Shown here: one piece after another, positions 8,442 through 19,000 of the stretch
How the letters are laid out: each line of letters begins with the position of its first letter
Position numbering within the stretch: position 1 is the stretch's first letter
Assembly: GCA_024280835.1 (NCBI GenBank)
Contig: JAJRPJ010000002.1
Span: 57,141-121,140 of the forward strand
Reading direction: 5' to 3'
DNA: 64,000 nucleotides
Origin: Candidatus Zixiibacteriota bacterium
Lineage (GTDB): Bacteria; Zixibacteria; MSB-5A5; GN15; JACZUZ01
The notes under the pieces: generated by a model
Seen by the model: only the letters and a program-made list of their open reading frames with translations
What the model was told of the DNA's origin: nothing
The model's database searches: none
Translations under genes and position numbers: made by a program

Positions 8442-11400
8442 ATGAACATCACGGCCCGCAAAACTAGCTCCTTGCCTTTTTTGGCGCTTCTAGCAATCAT
8501 CATCCTTTTTTCCAATGGACAATTGATAGCAGGAAATACGAAGTCAGGTAAGAAATCCGCCTCTACGAAATCGGTCTCAAGTAATGAGTTAGATCTAAGT
8601 AGTCTCAAAGGACAGGACATCGAAGCTCTACTTTCCAACAAGTGGAATGGCGACCCATCACTTCTAAGGGGTAGCTCTACTCCAGCGGCGCCTCCGGCTT
8701 GTTGGCCTGGATGTGATCCTACTGCTACACTTGAGAACGAACCTTGCGCTTCTAATGAATTGTCTAATGACACTGTCAATGGTGGATGCAATTCTTCTCC
8801 AGAAGTTTACAGTTCTATAGTAGCCGGCGAAACCGTCTGCGGAACTTGTTGGTCTGAAGGGGGGCGACGTGATACTGATTGGTACAAAATAGCTTTGAAC
8901 GCAGGCGACATCGTTACTTGGACTGGTTCTGCGAGTTTTAATTTCCAGCTTAACATAGTGGATTTGACGTCAGGGTGCACACGTTTCAGTGTTGCGTATG
9001 GGTCTAGAGCCAGGTGTGAAACACTCGCTCTTAATTTCACTGTTCCACCAGGCGGTGGGGGAGATTATGCATTGTTTGTGTCCACCAAATTTTTTGTGGG
9101 TGATTCTTGTGTGAATGGTCCGTGGGAATATCAAGCTACGCTTGACGTTCGTATTGAAGATGCAGACTTAGATGGAATAGCAGACATGAACGACAATTGT
9201 CCAAACAATTCCAATCCCAATCAGATCGATTCTGATAATGATGGATTTGGAGACGTTTGCGATGCTTGCCCAGGTTTCGATGACCTAGCTGATGGAGATT
9301 TAGATGGTATTCCTGATGGGTGCGACAATTGCCCTGCGATCGCCAACCCTTCTCAATCTGATTCGGATAGCGATGGGTTCGCAGATGCGTGCGACAACTG
9401 CCCGAACACTGCTAATGCTGACCAGCTTGACACTGATTTGGATGGTGTGGGTGATGTTTGTGATGTTTGCCCCGGGTTTGATGACACTATTGACTCTGAC
9501 GGTGACGGTGTGCCCGATGGTTGTGATGAGTGTCCCTTTGGGAATATGCCTTTGGTGGCCGCTCCTTCGAACGATGATATCAAAAAGCAATACGGTCGTA
9601 TGCCGCTGTATTTCACTGAGAATCAGGGGCAGTGGGATGATAAGGTCAAGTTCCGCGCTAATGCTGGTCGGGCGACTATGTGGTTTGGCGCTGACGGGGC
9701 GTTTTATCAATTCACCAAAACAGTTAAATCCGCCGCCAGCGCCTCGGCTTCACCATTGGATATGTCGATTTCTTTGTTAGATAGACAGCCGGATTCGGTT
9801 GAGATTTTGATGATTAAGGCCAACTTTGTGGGGGCCAAGTCTAATCCGCAAATGGTGGGCGAGGATTTGACGGATTACAAGTGCAATTATTTTATTGGCA
9901 ATGACGAATCCAATTGGCACACCGATGTCCCCAACTACACTGCGGTCCGCTATCAGGAAATATACTCAGGCATTGACCTGAAATATTATGGCAATGGCAA
10001 ACAGATGGAATATGATTTCATTGTCTCGCCGGGCGCAGATTTCTCGCAAATCAAAATCCAATACGAAGGCGCCGAATCAGTTTTTATCAATGACAAAGGC
10101 GAATTGGTAGTCACTACAAAATGGGGCGATGTGGTAGAGCAACGACCTGTGGTCTATCAAATGAAGAACGACAGGCGCATCCCAATTGAAGGCGTTTACA
10201 AGTTACAAGGTGATGATTCGTTTGGGTTTGAGTTGAGTGGGTATGATTCGGAACTGCCTTTGGTGATTGATCCGGTTTTGTCTTATAGTACTTATTTGGG
10301 AGGGAGTGGTCAAGACCAAGCGCTTGATATTGCGGTAGATGCCACTGGGGCAGCTTATGTAGTAGGGAGCACCTCTTCAACTAATTTTCCGACACTGAAT
10401 CCGTTACAACAGATGAGTCAAGGAGCGAGTGATGTCTTTGTTACAAAAGTAAACGCACAAGGCAATAGTCTAGTTTATAGCACTTATTTAGGCGGAAGTT
10501 CCGATGAAAATGCGGTAGGAGTGGCGGTTGCTGTTTCGGGTAGTGTGTATCTGACTGGTGGAACATGGTCATCAGATTTTCCAACAATCAATGCTCTTAG
10601 TGATTCGTTGCGAGGTACAACCGATGCTTTTGTCACTAAGTTGAATAGCTCTGGCAACGCCTTAGTTTACAGTACCTACTTAGGTGGTAGTGGCCAAGAA
10701 ACTAATGCATTGACTGGTAATATCGCAGTAGATGCTTCTGGCGCCGCATACGTGACAGGCCATACAACATCCTCCGATTTTCCAACGGTCAATGCATTTC
10801 AAAATACTCTTAAAGGTTCCGAAGATGCTTTCGTCAGCAAGTTGAGTTGCAGTGGTGCCAACTTGATTTATAGCACTTACCTAGGCGGTTCTGGGAACGA
10901 AAGGGGGACGGGCATTTCCGTCGATACTGCGAGTTCAGTATTTGTTACGGGAGAGACTGCTTCTACTGATTTCCCAACTATTGGCCCTTTTCAAGCAACA
11001 TTGAAGGGTTCATTGGATGCTTTCGTCTCCAAACTTAGTTCCTCTGGCTCCAGTTTAGTATATAGTACGTACATAGGAGGTAGCACGAGTGATCGAGCGA
11101 GGGATATAGCTATTGACCAGTTTGGCGCTGCGTACATAACAGGAGTCACGAATTCCACGAATTACCCGACACTAAATCCGTTTCAAGGGACTTTTCAATT
11201 CGGTAGTACTGATGCTTTCGTCACGAAACTTAACGTGTCTGGTGATAGCTTGGCATACAGTACCTACTTGGGAGGAGGGAGTGGCGATGAAGGGGGCGAT
11301 ATCGCAGTAGATTCTACTGGGAAAGTGTACATAACTGGAAGAACAAGTTCACCCAATTTCCCAGTTTTCAATCAATTCCAAGGATTGCAAGGTGGGACTG

Positions 11401-12710
11401 ATGTTTTCATGACAATACTTGGCAGTTCTGGAGATGTCTTGCGATATAGTACATTCTTGGGGGGGAGCGGTAGTGATGAAGTGCAAAGTATTGCCATCGA
11501 TGGCTCTACTGCTGTATATTTGACAGGCGTTACTCAGTCCACTGATTTCCCGGTTCTAAATCCCTTTCAAGCAACATATCAGGGAGGGTGTTTAGATGCT
11601 TTCGTCACCAGATTCAGCAACGAAGGTGACGCCGATGGCGATGGTATAGCTGACGCGGCAGACAACTGCCCCAATACCCCCAACCGAGACCAATTAGACA
11701 CTGACGGTGATGGTGTTGGTGACTCTTGTGATGTGTGTCCTGGGTTTGATGACACTATTGACACTGACGGTGATGGTGTGCCTGATGGTTGTGATACTGG
11801 GGACAATGATGGTGATGGGGTTGTTGATGAACTTGATAATTGTCCTGATGTTGCAAATCCAGCTCAGGTAGATGGTGATGGTGATGGTGTTGGTGACGCT
11901 TGTGATGTTTGCGCTGGTTTTGATGATACAATCGACACCGATGGTGACACAGTTCCAGATGGCTGTGACATTTGCGCTGGCTCTGACGATTCAATAGACT
12001 TTGACGGAGACGGAGTCCCCGATGGTTGCGACAACTGCCTTAGTGTCCCGAACCCCGCCCAATTAGATAGCGATGGCGATGGAGTCGGTGACGCCTGTGA
12101 TGTATGCGCGGGCTATGATGATACAATGGATTCTGACTTTGACGGTGTACCAGACGGTTGTGATATATGCCCTGGATTCAAAGATGACATAGATACCGAT
12201 CAAGATGGAATACCTGACGGTTGTGACAACTGCAATGGTGGTTTCGGTGGGGCTGACTCTGATGGTGATGGTGTGCCTGATGACTGTGACGCTTGCCCTG
12301 GATTCGATGACACTATAGACACAGACGGCGATACAGTTCCCGATGGGTGTGATGTTTGCCCGGGTTTCAATGACAAATTCGATACTGACGGTGACGGAAT
12401 CCCGAACGCCTGCGACAATTGCCCCGATGTGCCAAACCCGGGACAAGAAGACGCAAACGGCAACAACATAGGAAACGCCTGTGATGTTTGTTGTGTAGCT
12501 CCGGGTGATTATAATGGTGATGGGTCATTCAACATCGCCGATGTCACAGCTGGAATCGCCAGGATATTCAGCGGCGGCGTTCCACCAATCTGTCAAGATG
12601 AAGCCGACTTCAATAGTGATGGCTCATTTAACATAGCCGATGTAACTGCTGGAATCGCAAGAATATTCAGCGGTGGGGCGGCTCCTGTTTGCGGTACTAC
12701 TGGTAGTTGA
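8442..12710 (+). CDS. Secreted mosaic protein: TSP3 repeats, DUF7948-like domain, seven SBBP repeats, dockerin-like end
   Basis: A 1422-residue exported protein of unknown role, probably a surface or matrix protein. A signal peptide covers residues 1-31. Residues about 85-240 resemble a pre-peptidase C-terminal type beta domain ([13 protein letters not shown]). Aspartate-rich thrombospondin type 3 repeats ([12 protein letters not shown]) follow to about 365. A domain starting [11 protein letters not shown] resembles DUF7948 (about 370-610). Seven copies of a YSTYLGGSG… repeat (about 612-1060) fit one complete seven-bladed propeller. More TSP3 repeats run to about 1350, and a dockerin-like doublet ([28 protein letters not shown]) ends the protein. 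TSP3 and dockerin repeats bind calcium. The propeller cassette is embedded inside a TSP3 array, which suggests module insertion. No membrane anchor or catalytic motif is visible. Confidence 0.88.
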   Translation: MNITARKTSSLPFLALLAIIILFSNGQLIAGNTKSGKKSASTKSVSSNELDLSSLKGQDIEALLSNKWNGDPSLLRGSSTPAAPPACWPGCDPTATLENEPCASNELSNDTVNGGCNSSPEVYSSIVAGETVCGTCWSEGGRRDTDWYKIALNAGDIVTWTGSASFNFQLNIVDLTSGCTRFSVAYGSRARCETLALNFTVPPGGGGDYALFVSTKFFVGDSCVNGPWEYQATLDVRIEDADLDGIADMNDNCPNNSNPNQIDSDNDGFGDVCDACPGFDDLADGDLDGIPDGCDNCPAIANPSQSDSDSDGFADACDNCPNTANADQLDTDLDGVGDVCDVCPGFDDTIDSDGDGVPDGCDECPFGNMPLVAAPSNDDIKKQYGRMPLYFTENQGQWDDKVKFRANAGRATMWFGADGAFYQFTKTVKSAASASASPLDMSISLLDRQPDSVEILMIKANFVGAKSNPQMVGEDLTDYKCNYFIGNDESNWHTDVPNYTAVRYQEIYSGIDLKYYGNGKQMEYDFIVSPGADFSQIKIQYEGAESVFINDKGELVVTTKWGDVVEQRPVVYQMKNDRRIPIEGVYKLQGDDSFGFELSGYDSELPLVIDPVLSYSTYLGGSGQDQALDIAVDATGAAYVVGSTSSTNFPTLNPLQQMSQGASDVFVTKVNAQGNSLVYSTYLGGSSDENAVGVAVAVSGSVYLTGGTWSSDFPTINALSDSLRGTTDAFVTKLNSSGNALVYSTYLGGSGQETNALTGNIAVDASGAAYVTGHTTSSDFPTVNAFQNTLKGSEDAFVSKLSCSGANLIYSTYLGGSGNERGTGISVDTASSVFVTGETASTDFPTIGPFQATLKGSLDAFVSKLSSSGSSLVYSTYIGGSTSDRARDIAIDQFGAAYITGVTNSTNYPTLNPFQGTFQFGSTDAFVTKLNVSGDSLAYSTYLGGGSGDEGGDIAVDSTGKVYITGRTSSPNFPVFNQFQGLQGGTDVFMTILGSSGDVLRYSTFLGGSGSDEVQSIAIDGSTAVYLTGVTQSTDFPVLNPFQATYQGGCLDAFVTRFSNEGDADGDGIADAADNCPNTPNRDQLDTDGDGVGDSCDVCPGFDDTIDTDGDGVPDGCDTGDNDGDGVVDELDNCPDVANPAQVDGDGDGVGDACDVCAGFDDTIDTDGDTVPDGCDICAGSDDSIDFDGDGVPDGCDNCLSVPNPAQLDSDGDGVGDACDVCAGYDDTMDSDFDGVPDGCDICPGFKDDIDTDQDGIPDGCDNCNGGFGGADSDGDGVPDDCDACPGFDDTIDTDGDTVPDGCDVCPGFNDKFDTDGDGIPNACDNCPDVPNPGQEDANGNNIGNACDVCCVAPGDYNGDGSFNIADVTAGIARIFSGGVPPICQDEADFNSDGSFNIADVTAGIARIFSGGAAPVCGTTGS

Positions 12711-12841
12711 GGGAAGCATATTCTGCTCTTTCAGAGGGCTAGGGGTTGGAATAAATTTTCTTGACTTCGTGGGGGCTGTGCGGTTCATTTAATTGAGTGT
12801 GGTTAAACGACGTAGAACCTTTAGCGGTTAGGATATCTTCC

Positions 12842-12952
12842 ATGGGTGACAAAGGCGGTAAAAAGGACAAGAGTAAAAGCGATAAGCAGAAGAAAAGCAA
12901 AGACACTCAAAAGCAAAAAAAGAAACAAGAAAAGCAACAGAAGAAGCCTTAG
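12842..12952 (+). CDS. Small lysine-rich protein (36 residues)
   Basis: A short frame starting ATG at 12842 and ending TAG at 12950-12952 encodes MGDKGGKKDKSKSDKQKKSK followed by more Lys/Gln residues and a final KKP. About half the residues are lysine; there are no hydrophobic residues, so it should be disordered and may bind nucleic acid. AGGA lies 8 nt before the start. Tiny proteins beginning MGDKGGKKDK occur in many bacterial annotations as hypothetical proteins, which I recall from general knowledge and cannot check here. A longer frame in another phase over the same bases has no such support. Confidence 0.6.
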   Translation: MGDKGGKKDKSKSDKQKKSKDTQKQKKKQEKQQKKP

Positions 12953-13031
12953 TAGCGATGTTTCATTGGTAAGCTGTAGGCGACTCCTGCCAAGGGGACG
13001 TTGGCGTGAGATTCTATCTATATCCACTGGA

Positions 13032-13220
13032 AGGGGGCTTGTTGATAAGCCCTGAAAAGGTGTCAGGTCACAATTTTCACTGTTTCAATATCAAAACAGG
13101 CGAAAATTGTGACCTTACACTTTTTCATAGAGAAAGCGTCGGGTCACACAACGGCAAAAAGCGCCGTCGCAAGACCCAACGCAACGATTTCGAGCTTAAT
13201 CAGCAAGCCCGAAGCGGTGG
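13032..13220. repeat. Structured dispersed repeat, copy 2
   Basis: The same block order as copy 1 at 8002-8207: end GGGGCTTGTTGATAAGC (13034-13050), GTGTCAGGTCACAATTTTC (13060-13078) paired with GAAAATTGTGACCTTACAC (13102-13120), then AGCGTCGGGTCACAC (13135-13149), the identical ACAACGGCAAAAAGCGCCGT segment (13148-13167), GACCCAACGC (13173-13182), and the far end GCTTAATCAGCAAGCCC (13194-13210). The paired arms keep base-pairing although the copies differ, which points to selection for structure or to mobility. The VOC lipoprotein gene starts 32 nt after it. Confidence 0.8.
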
Positions 13221-13251
13221 GGCGCCAGCGTAATAATAGTAAAGGAATAAG

Positions 13252-13755
13252 ATGAACAAATTACTAGTCACCTTTACTATTCTAGTTGTGGCAAGTTGCT
13301 CAACGACAGCTGAGAAAGACAAAACAATGGGAAAAGAAACCAAAGCTAGTAACGAGGAATCCTTAAGTGACGATTCAATTCCAAAGGTTACGGGAGTTGG
13401 TGGGATTTTCTTTTATTCGGACAATCCGAAGGAAACGAACGAATGGTACAGCAAGAACTTAGGGGTTGAAATCAACGACTGGGGTTCTTCGAGTTTTGAA
13501 TACAGAAACATTGACAAGCCTGACGAGATAAACTCTCTCCAGTGGAAAGCCTTTAAGAAGGGTGATGAATACTTTTCGCCTTCCAAGAAGGAGTTTATGA
13601 TTAACTATCAGGTTCAGAATATTGAAGGACTCGTTGCAAAGCTCGAAGAAGATGGTGTGACTATTCTTGACAGTATTGCGACTTATGACTATGGTAAGTT
13701 CATCCATATTATGGACAATGAAGGAAATAAGATTGAATTGTGGGAGCCTAATTGA
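13252..13755 (+). CDS. VOC (glyoxalase-fold) lipoprotein
   Basis: A 167-residue protein with a lipoprotein signal (MNKLLVTFTILVVASCS, lipobox VASC) and a low-complexity charged linker to about residue 45. The rest is a single vicinal-oxygen-chelate domain (VGGIFFYSDNPKETNEWYSKNLGV… to GKFIHIMDNEGNKIELWEPN). The ending DNEGNKIELWEP and the terminal glutamate ligand position are typical of the family. The substrate cannot be told from sequence. A clear AAGGAA lies 5 nt upstream of the ATG. The gene sits between structured repeat copy 2 and a solo repeat end at 13773, and its codons look more AT-rich than the neighbouring secreted-protein genes, so it may have been acquired. Confidence 0.85.
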   Translation: MNKLLVTFTILVVASCSTTAEKDKTMGKETKASNEESLSDDSIPKVTGVGGIFFYSDNPKETNEWYSKNLGVEINDWGSSSFEYRNIDKPDEINSLQWKAFKKGDEYFSPSKKEFMINYQVQNIEGLVAKLEEDGVTILDSIATYDYGKFIHIMDNEGNKIELWEPN

Positions 13756-14079
13756 GTTAGCCCACGGTATGGAGCTTTATCAACAAGCCCCATGGGGTAG
13801 TTCGCCTGTGCGATTTTGTTCATTGTGGGTGACAATATATTTCTCTTGGCAAAAGTTGGGTTGGGTAGTATTGTTTAGTAATCGAGACGTATATGGTCTC
13901 TTTTTACTTCGCTAATTGTCCTGCTGGGTTTTGTGCCTCTTGCTTGAATATGGTGGGGTTGAAATCTTTTTTGGAGTAAACTCTCTCGCTCCGCTCATTT
14001 GTTATTATCCCTCTCGCGGACCTCTTTTTGAGATAGCTACTCCTCTAACCTTATCTGTAGTACCGAATGGAGATGGGCG
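13756..14079. other. 324-nt intergenic region with a solo repeat end
   Basis: Holds the partial repeat end at 13773-13799 and the leader of the CHRD protein gene. GGAG lies 7 nt before the ATG at 14080. I see no gene and no strong promoter match. Confidence 0.5.
13773..13799. repeat. Solo right end of the structured repeat
   Basis: AGCTTTATCAACAAGCCCCA followed by TGGGGTA matches the right end of copy 1 (GTTTATCAACAAGCCCC…ATGGGGTA at 8178-8207) and, less closely, that of copy 2. It lies 17 nt after the VOC gene stop, in the same orientation as the end upstream of that gene, so the VOC gene is bracketed by direct copies of the repeat end. Confidence 0.65.
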
Positions 14080-15891
14080 ATGAAAGTTTCTCAAGTTGCT
14101 ATTTTGTCAAATTCTGTGATCAATAATTTCCGCGTATTCCTCTTTGTGGCTGCTGTATTGTTTTCATCAATTATCACATTTGCTGTTCGAAGTGTGGCTG
14201 GGGTAACCGATTCGACGATTTTCGCATTTACACTTGATGGTTCTCAGACGAATTCTTGTGCGGGTAATGGGAGCGATCGAAGCGGTTTCGCTGTTTGTGT
14301 GCTCAACTCTGATTCTTCGCAATTATCTATTCATATAGAGCATGATATTGATATAGCTGATTTGATTGGGGGCCATGTGCATTTTGCGCCTGAGTGCGTA
14401 TCTGGGTCGGTTGTTTTTCCACTGGGAGCGCTGGATAGTCCGATTGACATAAATTGGGCGATTGATGCTACAAATTTGCAGCGACTGATTGATGGTGAGC
14501 TGTATATCAATTTCCATACATTGGCAAATGCTACGGAGGAGATTCGTGGGCAGGTTGTTCAAAGGCCAATCAAGTTCTCTTTTACGCTTGATGAATCTCA
14601 ACTTAATACTACCAATTTCCCTAGGACGTTTTCGCATAGCAATGGTGTGGCGCTTTGTGAGTTGAACGCTAGCGCTGATGCGTTTCGTATTCGTTTGTGT
14701 CATGATGTTGAGCCGCCGTTTTTTACAGGGTTGCATGTGCATAGCGGGGCGGTTGGGGAGACGGGTGATGTTTTGTTTTTTGAGCTTGCTCCATTTAGCC
14801 CTGTGGATATAACTTGGGCTCCCCAGAAGTCGGATTTGATATTATTATTCACTGAAGGGTTGTATCTGAATCTTCATTCTGATGTGCATGTTGACGGCGA
14901 AGTTCGTGGGCAGATAGTTCAAGAGGAATTGCGCTTTGTTTTTGGGATAGATGGTGGGCAGGCCAAAGCTGGCGCTGGCTCTGGGAGTGATAGTAAAGGA
15001 TTCGCGATACTGACTCTGAGTGGAGATGGGAAGTCGGTGGCGGTTTATGTTGAGCATGATTTGGCGGCTGGTGTGGCTACCGATGGGCATATTAATTTTG
15101 GAACATCTGGCAATGTTGGACCGGCGCTACATTCGTTTGCAGGTTCTGATAGTCCGATTGTTGAAACTTGGTCGATTACGGATGCTGAGTTTGAGCAACT
15201 TGTTGCTGGGCAAATCTATGTTGAGATTGAGACTTTGGCGAATCCAACGGGAGAGATTCGTGGACAGGCGCCAGGAGTGACAGACACTTCACAAGCAGGC
15301 GAGTATCCCTCTTGTGATGTGGTTATTGACGCTGACCAAGCTAATCTTTGCACTGGTTCGGGTAGTTCTAATACTGCCAGTGGGTTTATTGAGCTCAAGA
15401 AGGGTGGCCGTCAGTTGAATATTGCTATCGCGCATGACATTCCAGACGATAGCGCTTTGGCGGGGCATATACATACGGGGCCTGAATGTACTGAGGGACC
15501 AGTGGCTTTTGCTTTTACACAGATGACGGACCCGATAAAGGAAATTTGGTATGTTACAGATCAAGACATAATTGATTTGATGCGTGGCGAATTGTATGTC
15601 AATTTACATACTCCGCTTTTGTTTGCTGGAGTTGGCGAGTTGCGAGGGCAGGTTTTGAAGAATCAAGGTTGCTGTAATACTGCAGGTGACGCTGATAACA
15701 ATGGCTCCTATAATATTGCTGATGTGACTTTTGGTATTGCCCGAATATTCGCTGGTGGACCTGCTCCGTTTTGTCAGGATGAGGCTGACGCTAATGGCGA
15801 TAATTCTTACAATATTGCTGATGTGACATATGGTATTGCTAGAATATTTGCGAGTGGGTTGGCTCCAGTATGTGGTAATGCTGGAATATAG
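14080..15891 (+). CDS. Secreted protein with four CHRD domains and dockerin-like end
   Basis: A 603-residue exported protein. The N-terminal signal is long, with a hydrophobic core at about residues 19-40. Four CHRD (chordin-type) domains follow at about 45-164, 165-276, 277-398 and 405-527; each has the GHIH/GHVHFG turn and ends in an ELY-N-HT…GEIRGQV strand. The C-terminus is a dockerin-like doublet (GDADNNGSYNIADV and ADANGDNSYNIADV) of the same type as in the 8442-12710 gene. The second CHRD domain is the most divergent (GLHVHSGAVGE). CHRD domains are widespread in bacterial exported proteins with no settled function; calcium binding by the tail is the only activity I would predict. Confidence 0.88.
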   Translation: MKVSQVAILSNSVINNFRVFLFVAAVLFSSIITFAVRSVAGVTDSTIFAFTLDGSQTNSCAGNGSDRSGFAVCVLNSDSSQLSIHIEHDIDIADLIGGHVHFAPECVSGSVVFPLGALDSPIDINWAIDATNLQRLIDGELYINFHTLANATEEIRGQVVQRPIKFSFTLDESQLNTTNFPRTFSHSNGVALCELNASADAFRIRLCHDVEPPFFTGLHVHSGAVGETGDVLFFELAPFSPVDITWAPQKSDLILLFTEGLYLNLHSDVHVDGEVRGQIVQEELRFVFGIDGGQAKAGAGSGSDSKGFAILTLSGDGKSVAVYVEHDLAAGVATDGHINFGTSGNVGPALHSFAGSDSPIVETWSITDAEFEQLVAGQIYVEIETLANPTGEIRGQAPGVTDTSQAGEYPSCDVVIDADQANLCTGSGSSNTASGFIELKKGGRQLNIAIAHDIPDDSALAGHIHTGPECTEGPVAFAFTQMTDPIKEIWYVTDQDIIDLMRGELYVNLHTPLLFAGVGELRGQVLKNQGCCNTAGDADNNGSYNIADVTFGIARIFAGGPAPFCQDEADANGDNSYNIADVTYGIARIFASGLAPVCGNAGI

Positions 15892-15991
15892 TTTTTCGCT
15901 GCTGTTTTGATTGCGATTTGGCGCTGGAGTTGTGATGATATCTGGCGATAATTTGGCAATTCCTCCTAGTTGTTTGTCTTCGATTCAGTTC

Positions 15992-16019
15992 TTGGCAATT
16001 TTCGATTTGGCGCTATATT
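15992..16019 (+). promoter_or_regulatory. Probable sigma70-type promoter for the 1652-residue protein
   Basis: TTGGCA, a 16-nt spacer and TATATT lie about 70 nt before the ATG at 16088. One mismatch in each box makes this a moderate match. Confidence 0.45.
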
Positions 16020-16087
16020 GCATAAAACGTTCATCGGGCAATTAGCTGGGCGCTCTCCTTCGTAATGAAAATATCTAAGAGGCTGTC

Positions 16088-19000
16088 ATGAAATCCATGA
16101 ATTTGACCTATCAAGTAAAGATTCTTGCCGTCTTACTAGCGCTTACTTCAGTGTTTGTAATGTCATTGTTTATATCAACCACTGAGGCGCAGTATACTAA
16201 GAATGTAATTGTTATCACGGGGCAGGATGCTCCCGATGTAGCTGGAGGTGTGTTCGGCACTTTTCCTGGGCCTCAGGGAATTGCTTTCAGTGATGGGGGC
16301 AAGGCGTTGATTTTGGGGGGGCTTGTGACTGGAGCCAATGGAATTACTGCTGACAATGACGAGGGATATTGGATATTTGAGGGAGACAGCCTACGACTGT
16401 TGGTTCGTGAAGGTGGACCGATAGTTGGTTATCCTCAGGGGATTATTGTTAGAGGGCGTATACCTGCAGTGTTTATGAGTCCCAACGGTCAGTTGGGAAT
16501 GTATGCGACTTACTCGCCTGATGGCGCATTCGATGGCTCTACCAATGGACTCTTTGCTTTTGAAAATGGCGCTTGGGCTTTGAAGATGTTTGAAGGTATG
16601 ATAATTCCCTCTGGTGATACGTTATTTGCTTTTACTGTACAGGCTTTCAATGAAGGTCGAGCTTTGTTTACGGGTGGTATACGAGGGCCTACTGTTTTGG
16701 GAAGCAATGACAATATCATTGCTGAATTTGGGCCGAATGGAATTAGTGTTTTGATTCAATCGGAGCATGCTTTGCCTGGTGTGCCTGGTGATTGGATTGT
16801 CTCTAGGACATCTTCCAAGCCGATTCTCACTTCTGCGGGGAAGACTGTTTTTTCAATTCAAGCTGGAAGTATTAGTTCTAATGATAGGATTGGTGTGGTG
16901 TACTCATGGGATCCTATTGAGGGACATATTCCGTTGAGGGTTAGTGGTATCGATAGCACATTTGTTGTCTTTGGATCTTACAGTTTGAACACGACAGGCA
17001 ATAATGTTAATAAGAGTTGGCAGGTCTTTGGAATTGACTATGGTCTTTTTGACAGCGATTATAATCTTATAGTTACAGAAGGTGATTTGGCTGACGGCTC
17101 TGATGGGGCGACGTTTAGTAATTTCAATCGATTTGCCATATTTGACAATGACGAAATTGTATTTCAAGCGGCTACTTCTGATGGGAAACTTGGGATTTGG
17201 GGGACTGATAGTTTTGGACTGCGCAAGATAGCTCGTGTTGGTGATGCTGTGCCGCTGAATCCGAATCGACCAGGTGATTATAGGTTTTGGCGAGTCAACA
17301 ATATGGAGTTGAACCGTAGGGGGCAGGTTGCTTTTAGCGATTTGGTTGTCGAGTCCGTCATAGACTCCGCCTATGTTGGAGTTTGGTTAGGTTCTATCGA
17401 TGAGCCATTGCAGTTGGTAATCGAATCGGACGAGCGAGTTGAAGTCTTGGCGGATAGTTTCTTGACTATTGAATCCGCATTTATTATTAACGCATCTATA
17501 CCACGAACTGGCGCCGATGGATTTCACTCGGGCCTCAATAACAATGGTGAGATATTGCTTTCAATCTCCTTTAATGAAGGATTTAGTAGTGGCGCTAGTG
17601 GTTTGTTGATAGCGCGGCCAGGGGGATTGATTGTTAATACTACCACAGACGCTCCTGACGCTGATACAACTGATGGTATTTGTGATACAGGTAACAAGTT
17701 GCCTGATGGCCGTACTGAGTGTTCGTTGCGAGCGGCTTTGATGGAGGCTAATTCTGATCTTGGATTGGATACGATTCGCTTTAGTATTCTCGGCGCGGGA
17801 ATACCTGTGATTAAGCCGACCTCGGTCTTACCGACGATTACCGATCCAGTGGTGATTGACGGAACCACACAAATTGATGGGCTCGTTGAATTAAATGGAG
17901 CCACATCTGTAGTCACCTCTGGGACGGCGCGAGTTGGTGTTGACGGGCTGACGATTGCAACCGATGGAGCAACTCTTAGTGGATTGATAATCAATGGGTT
18001 TTCGGGTAATGGTGTGACGCTACAGGGTGGTAGTGGGCATGCGATTCAAAAGTGTATTATAGGGACTAACAAGGATGACGATCCGAATTTGGGTAATGTA
18101 GGGCATGGTATTTTCATTAGTGGCTCAGTTGGCGCTTTGATTGGTGGACCTGATCCTGAGAAATTGAATACGATCGCATTCAACAAGCGAAGTGGTATTT
18201 TTGTTGAGAGTGGTGATGAGAATCAATTTACGCAGAATAGAATATTTTCCAACGGAGAGTTAGGGATTGATTTGGCGCCAGTGGGTGTGAATCCGAATGA
18301 CTCAGGTGATAGTGACGGCGGGCCGAATGGTTTGCAGAATTATCCTGTGCTTGATTCAGTTGATGTAGACATAGTCACTACTATCTGGGGCAGGATTGAT
18401 GGGCGGATTGGAGAGTCCTATCAGATTGATGTTTATCTAAGTGATAGTTGTGATACGACTGGCTTCGGTGAAGGCAAGAAGTTGATTGAGAGCGTTCAGG
18501 TTTCGGCGACTGTCACGGGTTCAACTCCCTTTGCTATTGGGACTTCGACTGCTCCTGAGCGGGGACAGTATCTCAGCGCTACAGCTACTGACGCTGGCGG
18601 AAACACTTCGGAGTTCTCTCGGTGTATTAGCGCTAGCTTTCATCTTCTTGTTGATGTTAATGACAAGCCAATTGTGGAGAAGAAGTTTGCGGTGTTCAAA
18701 GTTAAGAATGATCGGCCTACTTTTACTGAGACATTTGTTGATTCGGTGACTACTGACAAGTTTGGAGTTGCAGACCTTACTAAGTACAAAATTCCTGATG
18801 GTGATTCGCTGCGGTTTTCACGGAGATTGGATTCGCGTGATTCTCCTAAACGCGCCACGTCCCCGAAGGTAGCTTATTCTACAATGCTTGATAATGCGCA
18901 GTTTGATTCGGCTTCGTCGGTGATGTCTTATTCGGTGGCGTCGAACGGCATGTTCCGAGAGAAAGACAAGGTGAAGATGACGCATACGACCGTGGCGTAC

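Noticed and set aside
11579..12446. Several long minus-strand frames opposite TSP3 repeats
   Set aside because: They are mirror images of the Asp/Gly codon repeats of the real gene, giving Ser/Pro- or His-rich nonsense.
12846..13055. 69-residue plus-strand frame rich in Lys/Arg
   Set aside because: It is the other reading phase of the better-supported 36-residue lysine-rich gene and runs into the structured repeat.
8002..13799. Structured repeats as integron attC sites around a gene cassette
   Set aside because: The ends lack a convincing RYYYAAC…GTTRRRY core pair and there is no integrase gene in the window.
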